DNA from: Syntrophomonas sp. UBA5314
Lineage (GTDB): Bacteria; Bacillota; Syntrophomonadia; Syntrophomonadales; Syntrophomonadaceae
DNA: 6,797 nt
Assembly (NCBI GenBank): GCA_002410325.1
Contig: DHRK01000014.1
Coordinates: forward strand, 1 to 6,797
Direction: 5' to 3'
Shown piece after piece: positions 1 to 4,987 of the stretch; positions within the stretch are counted from its first letter, which is position 1, and each line of letters begins with the position of its first letter. A program made the position numbers and the translations under genes. The notes beneath the pieces were generated by a model. The model ran no database searches. It saw only the letters and a program-made list of their open reading frames with translations, and was not told the origin of the DNA.

Positions 1-35
1 ATTAACGTTTTGCGACACGCCCCTTTGGAGTCTCG

Positions 36-95
36 TCATCTACATATCCATCTAACACATCTGCATCTTCTTCTCCTTCTCCTCCTGCGCGGCAT
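36..95 (-). CDS. Possible 19-aa Arg-rich small peptide, or the start of a frameshifted small protein
   Basis: An ATG at 95 lies 5 nt downstream of a near-perfect ribosome site AGGAGGTGG (101-109, minus strand), and a TATACT -10-like hexamer sits at 133-138. The ORF reads Met-Pro, eight Arg codons, then a short Cys/Arg/Trp tail and TGA. I do not recognise it. The Arg run comes from a purine-rich AGG/AGA tract, and the same DNA read one frame over gives an acidic, more protein-like sequence (GGEGEEDADVLDGY...) ending in ...TPKGRVAKR at a TAA at 2-4. The real gene may therefore be a small acidic protein whose start is out of frame by one base through indel in the repeat tract. The initiation signal is convincing; the product is not. 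Confidence 0.3.
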   Translation of the reverse strand: MPRRRRRRRRCRCVRWICR

Positions 96-213
96 GACTA
101 CCACCTCCTGGCAAGTAAAATATACCTTCATTAGTATATAATGCTAATACACTCTAGATGGTTCCAAAGATGGTATGACCAGGGATAAAATTATTCTAAA
201 GGTTGATTAACCC

Positions 214-237
214 AAAAACCCGGGAGTGTGCCCCGGG
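214..237 (-). terminator. Rho-independent terminator downstream of rph
   Basis: Read on the minus strand, a perfect 6-bp stem (CCCGGG / CCCGGG, 7-nt loop) is followed directly by TTTTT. It lies about 50 bases past the rph stop codon and is oriented to end that transcript. A weaker GGTT/AACC repeat lies just beyond it (201-212). Confidence 0.8.
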
Positions 238-287
238 CTCGCCCAATCCTGCTTTAATTTTCCAGGAGGAAGGCAACATCTCCCCCA

Positions 288-2078
288 TTATAGGATTTCT
301 ACATAGCCTTCCGTTCCATTTACCCGGATTCTCTGTCCGTCTTTGATCAGTTCGGTAGCATTTTCCACTCCGACAACTGCTGGCAAGCCATATTCACGGG
401 CGATAACTGCTCCATGGGTCATCAATCCACCAACTTCGGTGACCAGGCCTTTTACTGATACAAACAATGTTGTCCAGCTGGGGTCAGTAAAGGAAGTAAC
501 TAATATATCTTCATCTTCCAGATCAGCGTCTTCCATGTTCAAGATGACTCGCGCCCGTCCCTCTACAACTCCGGAAGAAACAGGCAGACCTATAATAGCT
601 TGGGCTGGGAGATTGTCTCGTTTGTACTCACCAGCGATGATTTCACCATCAGACCTGATCACACGTGGGGGAGTTAGTTTTTCATATAATTTGTACTCGT
701 CTTTTCGTTGGCTGATGACCTGGTAATCCAGTTTATTGGTGCGTACGGCTTCGTGAAGTTCTTCCAAAGAGAGATAGTATATATCTTCTTTTTCATGAAT
801 AATGTTGGCTTGTACGAGTTGTTCGGCCTCTTTCAGTAAAGCCTGCTTATAAACGAAGTAGCGATGAATCATGCCGTATTTGGGATATTCACGATAACCG
901 ATGAAATTCCGCATCAGGCTGATCATTCGTTTTGTCTCTTGGGCTTTTCTTTTGCCACCCGGTAATTGCTTCAATCGATTTAATAACTCTTGTTCTTTTT
1001 GCAAAGCTTCCCGTCGCCCTTGCTCAAATTTCCGATGGCCGGCATTAGGCTCAAAGTTTTTGATGTTGCTGAGAATCATGGGAACCAGAGTGGTTGGTTT
1101 TTCGCTCCAACGAGTTTTCGTAATATCGATTTCTCCGGCACAGCGCATTCCGTATTGGTTGAGATAAGCATAGATAGCGTCTTGGCTTTCCTGTCCACCA
1201 TCAAACTTCACCAGTTCATCCAAAAAGTGATCATCTTTTACCTGTTGTAAATAATCAATTATTTCCGGATAAGGGCGAATCACATCGGCGACATCCAATA
1301 GCGCCAGACCCATTTCCGAAGTGATATTGTTGGGCACGGATTGAGAGAGCGTATCCGCTGCGTTTTTTTCACCCAACCACTGGTTCATTTTTTCATTGAT
1401 CCATGCTGAAGCATCCATGGCAGCCATAAATACAGCCGAACTTTGTGAGTCAAATAAAATCTTCTTTAATTCCTGGATATCTTCCAGGATAAAATCAAAT
1501 AAATCCGCTCCTGATTTCGTTTGGATGTTCTGTTTTAACTCTGCTATCGAGGTTTGACTCCGCTTAATCAAATCAGCAACGATGCTCGGATCGTTTTCAA
1601 TTTGTGCTTGAGAAACCGCAGGCGATACAGCTTTATTGCTTTTACCGGTACCCTGTTCTTTCTTATCATTGGGTAACGATTTTATAAAATCTCCTCGCTC
1701 TATGATGGTCATGAGCGCGTCTTTTATGAGCGGATCGTGTTGTCCCATGGTATCTAATAAAACTTCCCTACTGTCATGGGAAGCCAGTATATGGGTGACA
1801 TCAACAAACAACCTTCCACCCGCTTTACGCATGGGTGCAGGAGTCGTTAACAGGAAAAAAGACAGTCCCAATGGTTTTATGGGGTCGGTCATCATTTGTT
1901 GATGACCGACAGATACATAAACGTGATTTTCTTGATCATTCGCTGCAGGGATGGGGTATAAAGTAGTGATTGGCCGGCTCTGGACAATATAAAATGTATC
2001 ATCAGCCAAACACCATTCGATGTCCTGGGGGCAGCCGAAATGTTCCTCAATCTTTCGGCCCAAGCGCTCAAGCTGCAA
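288..2078 (-). CDS. rph: Rifampicin phosphotransferase, C-terminal fragment (rifampicin-binding and His domains)
   Basis: Intact Rph transfers the beta-phosphate of ATP, via a catalytic His, onto the ansa-bridge hydroxyl of rifamycins and inactivates them in the cytoplasm. This 596-residue frame begins within the ATP-grasp domain: DIEW (residue 19-22) and QSRP (33-36) supply its last ATP-site residues. The long central rifampicin-binding region follows, then the swivelling phosphohistidine domain, with the catalytic His at residue 555 in TEVGGLMTHGAVIAREYG (codon 414-416). The C-terminus (NGTEGYVEIL) is complete. The nominal TTG start at 2078 has no ribosome site, and family-like sequence continues in this frame upstream to 2147 (GGTKEQ...ALTDEQI), so it is the downstream half of a frameshifted gene and not an independent one. 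Joined with the upstream half it gives about 871 residues, the normal family size. Family recognition is firm. Relatives include PEP synthase, but the close resemblance is to Rph. Confidence 0.85.
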   Translation of the reverse strand: MQLERLGRKIEEHFGCPQDIEWCLADDTFYIVQSRPITTLYPIPAANDQENHVYVSVGHQQMMTDPIKPLGLSFFLLTTPAPMRKAGGRLFVDVTHILASHDSREVLLDTMGQHDPLIKDALMTIIERGDFIKSLPNDKKEQGTGKSNKAVSPAVSQAQIENDPSIVADLIKRSQTSIAELKQNIQTKSGADLFDFILEDIQELKKILFDSQSSAVFMAAMDASAWINEKMNQWLGEKNAADTLSQSVPNNITSEMGLALLDVADVIRPYPEIIDYLQQVKDDHFLDELVKFDGGQESQDAIYAYLNQYGMRCAGEIDITKTRWSEKPTTLVPMILSNIKNFEPNAGHRKFEQGRREALQKEQELLNRLKQLPGGKRKAQETKRMISLMRNFIGYREYPKYGMIHRYFVYKQALLKEAEQLVQANIIHEKEDIYYLSLEELHEAVRTNKLDYQVISQRKDEYKLYEKLTPPRVIRSDGEIIAGEYKRDNLPAQAIIGLPVSSGVVEGRARVILNMEDADLEDEDILVTSFTDPSWTTLFVSVKGLVTEVGGLMTHGAVIAREYGLPAVVGVENATELIKDGQRIRVNGTEGYVEIL

Positions 2079-2092
2079 AATCTGCTCATCCG

Positions 2093-2902
2093 TCAGCGCT
2101 TGGCTATGCTGTTGCTCAGGCAGGGTCTCCTGTTCTTTCGTACCACCTCTTTTAAGGCATAAATAGCCAGTTTCTTGGCGGATATCTTCCTAGCGATAAC
2201 CTTGCCGTTACGCACTTTATAGATATCGGCATTGACCAGACCGGAGGCCAGGGCCTCACCAAGTCCAAAGCCGGCATCAATAGATAACACCTTCCTATTC
2301 GAAGTGACGGGATCGGCCGTAAACAAAATTCCTGACGCCTGCGGGAAGACCATCTTCTGAACAACCACAGACAGGTATACTTTACGGTGGTCGAAGCCGT
2401 TTTGCAGGCGGTAGGTTACTGCCCGCTCGGTAAATAGCGATGCCCAGCACTTGCTAATGTGCTTCAGGATTGCCTCCTTACCGATAATGTTCAAATACGT
2501 ATCCTGCTGGCCGGCAAAGGAGGCCGTCGGTAAATCCTCTGCAGTTGCGCTGGAGCGTACTGCATAGGCATTATTTTCATCAAGCCCGGAGAGGTGGCGG
2601 GTGATCTCTTCGTTAAGGTCTTCAGGGATGGCTATCCCTTCGATGATCCTGCGAATCTCACCGCTAAGTTCAGCGATTTTATCCCGGTCTTCCACCTTAA
2701 GAAAAGATAACTGATCAAGCAATTCGTTAATCGACGGCGTTTCCCTCATGATTCTTTTAAAGGCTTGAGCAGAAATACAAAAGCCATCCGGTACGCGTAT
2801 TCCTTCAATCCTGGAAAGTTCCCCCAGGTTCGCGCCTTTACCCCCAACAACCATGCGTCTTGTTTGGTCAATATCCTGAAAACCAAGCACAAAGGAACCC
2901 AT
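2093..2902 (-). CDS. rph: Rifampicin phosphotransferase, N-terminal fragment (ATP-grasp domain)
   Basis: This is the first 251 residues of Rph followed by 18 out-of-frame residues and a TGA. The ATG at 2902 is supported by the ribosome site AAGGGAGGG at 2909-2917. The PPDK_N/ATP-grasp fold is evident: GGKGANL with the phosphate-contacting Lys22, AVRSSATAEDLP with Arg116, FAGQQDTYLN (129-138), and the ILFTADPVTSNR loop. Family-like sequence ends at ALK (251). Reading in the next frame from 2147 restores GGTKEQ and joins the C-terminal fragment without a gap. Alone, this piece lacks the end of the ATP site and the whole drug-binding and His domains, so it should not be active. It is transcribed from its own promoter (2940-2948) and diverges from the TetR gene. 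Confidence 0.85.
   Translation of the reverse strand: MGSFVLGFQDIDQTRRMVVGGKGANLGELSRIEGIRVPDGFCISAQAFKRIMRETPSINELLDQLSFLKVEDRDKIAELSGEIRRIIEGIAIPEDLNEEITRHLSGLDENNAYAVRSSATAEDLPTASFAGQQDTYLNIIGKEAILKHISKCWASLFTERAVTYRLQNGFDHRKVYLSVVVQKMVFPQASGILFTADPVTSNRKVLSIDAGFGLGEALASGLVNADIYKVRNGKVIARKISAKKLAIYALKEVVRKNRRPCLSNSIAKR
2143..2153 (-). other. Frameshift site splitting rph
   Basis: On the minus strand the frame reads TTA AAA GAG GTG GTA, where relatives read ...ALK(D/E)GGT. Inserting one base (AAA GAG GGT GGT ACG) restores the family sequence, so the simplest event is loss of one G from a GGG run. The preceding AAAA-G could also allow -1 slippage of the Lys tRNA, giving ALK-R-GGT, but no obvious stimulatory hairpin or upstream SD was seen. 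A simple mutation or sequencing error is therefore more likely. Confidence 0.75.
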
Positions 2903-2908
2903 ACGTTT

Positions 2909-2917
2909 CCCTCCCTT
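2909..2917 (-). promoter_or_regulatory. Ribosome binding site of rph
   Basis: Minus-strand AAGGGAGGG, with 6 bases before the ATG at 2902. It fixes the rph start. Confidence 0.75.
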
Positions 2918-2939
2918 AATCGCCTTAACGTGCTATTGC

Positions 2940-2948
2940 ATTATAGCA
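2940..2948 (-). promoter_or_regulatory. Extended -10 promoter of rph
   Basis: The minus strand carries TGCTATAAT, a perfect -10 hexamer with the TG extension. The -35 region about 17 bp upstream (TATTTA) is poor, as is common for extended -10 promoters. The predicted start of transcription near 2933 gives a leader of about 30 nt. I did not find the rifampicin-associated palindrome known from actinomycete rph genes. Confidence 0.65.
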
Positions 2949-3004
2949 GTAGCAAATGGGAATAAATAGTCTGCATTTACAGTTTTTTATATATTATAAT
3001 TAGA

Positions 3005-3139
3005 GTGGAGGGATTTAATTTTCAAAGGAGTAAACCTCTAACCCAATGTCAAGGTACATCCCGGGAACCGCAGATCCTGGAGGCCAGGGCCGGACCCAGT
3101 ACTGTGGTGTTTAAATCCATTGTAAAATTGCTTGGTTAA
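3005..3139 (+). CDS. Unrecognised short ORF or gene tail ahead of a terminator
   Basis: A plus-strand frame opening at GTG 3005 runs to TAA 3137-3139 (44 codons) and stops 15-19 bases before the terminator at 3154-3188. Its second half (TSREPQILEARAGPSTVVFK) looks protein-like and is more GC-rich than the AT-rich flanks. No ribosome site precedes the GTG, so this could be the 3' end of a gene whose front was lost. A competing frame starts at ATG 3046 and encodes 22 residues (MSRYIPGTADPGG..., TAA at 3112-3114), with AAAGGAG at 3024-3030, rather far upstream (15 nt). TATAAT at 2995-3000 is a possible -10 for a short transcript. I recognise neither product. A structured non-coding RNA is also possible. 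Confidence 0.25.
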   Translation: MEGFNFQRSKPLTQCQGTSREPQILEARAGPSTVVFKSIVKLLG

Positions 3140-3153
3140 TAAAATACTCACGT

Positions 3154-3188
3154 AAAAGCCCCGCATATAAGACGGGGCCTTGCTTTTT
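3154..3188 (+). terminator. Rho-independent terminator
   Basis: GCCCCG (3158-3163) pairs with CGGGGC (3173-3178) across a 9-nt loop, followed by CTTGCTTTTT. The AAAA before the stem gives a T-tract on the other strand, so it may work both ways. It would end transcription from the short ORF at 3005-3139 and insulate the TetR unit from it. Confidence 0.7.
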
Positions 3189-3242
3189 CTGGAGCCGATG
3201 GCTGTTCGAACCGAACAATATCATCTCAATTTTTTCCCCGAT

Positions 3243-3270
3243 CACATAACCGTCACATAAACCCCATAAC
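3243..3270 (+). repeat. 11-bp-period direct repeats upstream of the tetR promoter
   Basis: CACATAAC at 3243-3250 and CACATAAA at 3254-3261 are spaced exactly 11 bp apart, and a degenerate third copy, CCCATAAC, sits at 3263-3270. They end 2 bases before the -35 hexamer at 3272. The one-helical-turn spacing next to a promoter is what response-regulator activator sites (for example Pho boxes) look like, but the assignment is only a suggestion. Confidence 0.4.
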
Positions 3271-3271
3271 A

Positions 3272-3300
3272 TTTACAAGCCTTAATTAGATTTACATAAT
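3272..3300 (+). promoter_or_regulatory. Sigma-A-type promoter for the TetR operon
   Basis: TTTACA (3272-3277), a 17-bp spacer and CATAAT (3295-3300) each match consensus at 5 of 6 positions. Transcription would start near 3307, giving a leader of about 128 nt that contains the inverted repeat at 3359-3395. A second, weaker candidate (TTGCAT 3355-3360, 17 bp, TAATAT 3378-3383) overlaps that inverted repeat. Confidence 0.55.
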
Positions 3301-3358
3301 TCTGTCAGCAAAGGCCAATTAAATATCACTTCTGTTCTACCCCTGCTTTTTCACTTGC

Positions 3359-3395
3359 ATATTAAATATAACAATACTAATATTATATTTAATAT
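3359..3395 (+). promoter_or_regulatory. Perfect 13-bp inverted repeat, candidate TetR operator
   Basis: ATATTAAATATAA (3359-3371) and its exact reverse complement (3383-3395) are separated by 11 bp, 40 bp before the TetR start codon. TetR-family proteins bind such palindromes as dimers and usually repress their own operon. It overlaps a possible promoter, which fits that role. The sequence is very AT-rich and has no T-tract after it, so a terminator is unlikely. Confidence 0.5.
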
Positions 3396-3416
3396 AGGAT
3401 ATCATTATCCAATTAT

Positions 3417-3424
3417 AAAGGTGG
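3417..3424 (+). promoter_or_regulatory. Ribosome binding site of the TetR gene
   Basis: AAAGGTGG, 10 bases before the ATG at 3435. It supports that start over the out-of-frame ATG 4 bases further on. Confidence 0.6.
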
Positions 3425-3434
3425 AAACGTTTAT

Positions 3435-4067
3435 ATGAATGAAGCAAGATTTAAACGTCGTGCGTATTCAAGCAATTTGAGGCAGCAACAACAGGAGAAC
3501 ACACGAAGACTTATTATGGAAAGCGTAGCCGCAATTATTGCAGAAGGGCACCTCCTCTCTTTCAGTGTGCAGGATGTTGCGAAGCGTGCCGGTGTTTCCT
3601 ACGCATCGGTTTATCGGCATTTCCCCACGCGTGAAACCTTGCTGGAAGCTCTTTACGAAACGGAGGCTCAGGTCATCGGATCGAAACTTACCCTCACATC
3701 ACTCTCACTTGAGGAAATATCCGCAGCAGTAGGAAGGCTTGTAGAAATGCTTGAACAAAGTTCGACTGTCGCTCAAGCTGCCACTATGGCCTTTGCTGTC
3801 AGTAACATTCAACCTGAAAACCGGCGTATAAGGGATCGTAATTTTCAGGATATGATCACAGAAACCTTCCCCCACCTCGATCCACCAATCGCCAAACAGG
3901 CCACAGCAATTATATGCCATCTCTATAGTACTCTGACCTGGGCAACGCTCAAAGGACGCTTCGGGCTTAACCAGGAGGATTTGACGGAAGCGTTGACCTG
4001 GGCCATGCAAACTCTACTTCGAGACCTTTCTCAGCGTGTCGATAGCAAGATGGTCGATGGATCTTAG
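3435..4067 (+). CDS. TetR/AcrR-family transcriptional regulator
   Basis: This is a 210-residue protein, of usual family length. A basic, Gln-rich N-terminal arm (residues 1-25) is followed by a helix that leads into the classic TetR helix-turn-helix at about residues 43-64, FSVQDVAKRAGVSYASVYRHF, and the family's PTRETLLEALYE continuation. The C-terminal half (about 75-205) is helical and ligand-specific; it does not tell me the inducer. It probably acts as a dimeric repressor of its own operon through the inverted repeat at 3359-3395. The next gene starts 15 bases after the stop and encoded a PEP-synthase/Rph-like phosphotransferase, so that gene was probably its main target. With that gene truncated, the regulator is left without an intact partner here. 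The family call is firm; the target and inducer are inference. Confidence 0.9.
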   Translation: MNEARFKRRAYSSNLRQQQQENTRRLIMESVAAIIAEGHLLSFSVQDVAKRAGVSYASVYRHFPTRETLLEALYETEAQVIGSKLTLTSLSLEEISAAVGRLVEMLEQSSTVAQAATMAFAVSNIQPENRRIRDRNFQDMITETFPHLDPPIAKQATAIICHLYSTLTWATLKGRFGLNQEDLTEALTWAMQTLLRDLSQRVDSKMVDGS

Positions 4068-4082
4068 AAAGAGGAGCAATAG

Positions 4083-4520
4083 TTGATAGAATCTGTCTAT
4101 TTCTTCAGTAAAATAAAAAAAGAACACAGGCGCCTGGCCGGAGGAAAAGGTAACACCCTGGCGTATCTTTACCAAAAGAACTACCCTGTCCCCAATGGCT
4201 TTGTCATCATGCCATCTGCTTTCCAGCATGATGAGATAAGTCCTGAGGCTTGGAAACAAGTCCAAATGCATCTCCGACAGCTGCGCAAAACCAATGCCGG
4301 TACTTCCTTTGCCGTACGTTCATCCGCTCTCGGCGAAGATTCGATTACAGCTTCATTTGCTGGCCAATTTGAAACAATACTAAGGGTTCATACTGATGAG
4401 GAAGTTCGACAGTCAATACAAGTGCAGCTGCAGCCATCACCATACACCTGCCTTCGGTTTCGATCGACATACATGAGGGAGCATCCCGGGCAACTATTGA
4501 GGATGTTCTTTGTGCCTTGA
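4083..4520 (+). pseudogene. PEP-synthase/Rph-like phosphotransferase, truncated by IS66 (PPDK_N domain start)
   Basis: Translation starts at TTG 4083, 6 bases after AAGAGGAG (4069-4076). About the first 110 residues match the pyruvate-phosphate-dikinase/PEP-synthase N-terminal ATP-grasp domain: LAGGKGNTLAYLY with Lys22, then VPNGFVIMPSAF, then FAVRSSALGEDSITASFAGQ with Arg79, then FETILRV. The interval between the Lys and Arg motifs is much shorter than in the rph at 288-2902, so this is a separate family member and not a duplicate. Family homology stops near 4412-4420; the remaining 35 residues are IS66 tnpA DNA read in the wrong frame, ending at TGA 4518-4520. About 700 residues, including all of the substrate and His domains, are missing. 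The product can bind nothing useful on its own. The substrate of the original enzyme cannot be told from this fragment. Confidence 0.8.
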
Positions 4521-4534
4521 AAAGCATATGCTAG
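4412..4534 (+). pseudogene. tnpA: IS66 tnpA (ORF1), C-terminal remnant
   Basis: The frame from about 4412 to TAG 4532-4534 encodes roughly 40 residues, with ITIHLPSVSIDIHEGASRA followed by TIEDVLCALKSIC. This resembles the C-terminal strand-helix end of IS66 TnpA proteins, the small accessory protein of unknown biochemical role. Its position directly before tnpB, with the ATG of tnpB inside ATGCTAG overlapping its stop by 7 bases, is the standard IS66 arrangement. It has no start codon or N-terminal part. I rely on gene order as much as on sequence. Confidence 0.65.
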
Positions 4535-4884
4535 GCGATATAGCAAGAGCCGAAGCTTTCTATGTCGTATGTGGATATACCGACATGCGTAAATCTATCG
4601 ATGGCCTTGCCGCCATGATCAAATTAAACTTCGGCATGGATCCGTTCGCTCCCAGCCTGTTTTTGTTCTGCGGGAAGAAACGTGACCGGCTAAAGGCTCT
4701 GTTCTGGGAAGGAGACGGATTCGTTCTTTTGTATAAGCGTCTGGAGAGTGGCAGTTTCAAATGGCCCCGAACCCCAGAGCAGGCCAGGCGGCTTTCAAGC
4801 CAGGAATTCAGGTGGCTGATGGAAGGTCTTGCGATCGATCAACCGAAAGCGATCCGCGATGCCAAACCAGGTGAGATCTGTTGA
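4528..4884 (+). CDS. tnpB: IS66 family accessory protein TnpB (Orf2)
   Basis: This 118-residue protein has the full IS66 Orf2 signature: YVVCGYTDMRKSIDGLAAMI near the start, SLFLFCGKKRDRLKALFWEG in the middle, then GFVLLYKRLESGSFKWP and a FRWLMEGL segment towards the end. TnpB is required with TnpA and TnpC for efficient IS66 transposition, but its biochemical activity is not established. I chose ATG 4528, which overlaps the tnpA stop (ATGCTAG), over alternatives further upstream, because the conserved sequence starts there and no ribosome site supports an earlier start. Translation was probably coupled to tnpA; in this copy the truncated phosphotransferase frame ends 7 bases before the ATG and could take over that role. 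Confidence 0.92.
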   Translation: MLGDIARAEAFYVVCGYTDMRKSIDGLAAMIKLNFGMDPFAPSLFLFCGKKRDRLKALFWEGDGFVLLYKRLESGSFKWPRTPEQARRLSSQEFRWLMEGLAIDQPKAIRDAKPGEIC

Positions 4885-4944
4885 TGAAGAAATGTGCAAA
4901 AGTACCGATATTACTGCGTTTACGCTGATTTTTTCCGCTCAAAA

Positions 4945-4953
4945 TGGTATAAT
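4945..4953 (+). promoter_or_regulatory. Extended -10 promoter ahead of tnpC
   Basis: TGGTATAAT, a perfect -10 hexamer with the TG extension, lies in the 103-base gap between tnpB and tnpC. No good -35 is visible. Transcription would start near 4960, about 28 nt before the tnpC ATG, so the transposase gene could be expressed independently of the rest of the element. Confidence 0.5.
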
Positions 4954-4987
4954 TAAAGCATCAACTGACGGGAGTAAATCCGACTCA

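Noticed and set aside
343..1902. Several plus-strand ORFs of 86-127 codons inside rph
   Set aside because: They lie antisense to a clearly conserved protein, lack ribosome sites and resemble nothing known; they are frame shadows.
1892..2089. Minus-strand 65-codon ORF around the rph frameshift
   Set aside because: It starts at an ATG near the frameshift but is in neither conserved rph frame, so it is a shadow and not a restart of the C-terminal fragment.
3046..3190. T-box or other riboswitch ahead of the terminator
   Set aside because: GGGAACCGC only vaguely recalls the T-box GGTGGNACCGCG; there is no antiterminator partner and no synthetase or biosynthesis gene follows.
3203..3217. LexA/SOS box
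   Set aside because: The half sites are in the order GTTCG...CGAAC with a 3-bp centre, whereas the Gram-positive LexA site is GAAC-N4-GTTC.
3190..3225. tRNA-like 3' end on the minus strand (GGTTCGAAC followed by CATCGGCTCCA)
   Set aside because: The bases flanking TTCGAAC do not form a T-arm stem and no cloverleaf can be found upstream; TGTTCG-AAC-CGAACA is just a small palindrome.
4829..4987. N-terminal extension of tnpC from 4829
   Set aside because: It overlaps tnpB in another frame, contains the TGGTATAAT promoter and is not family-like; the coiled coil begins at ATG 4988.
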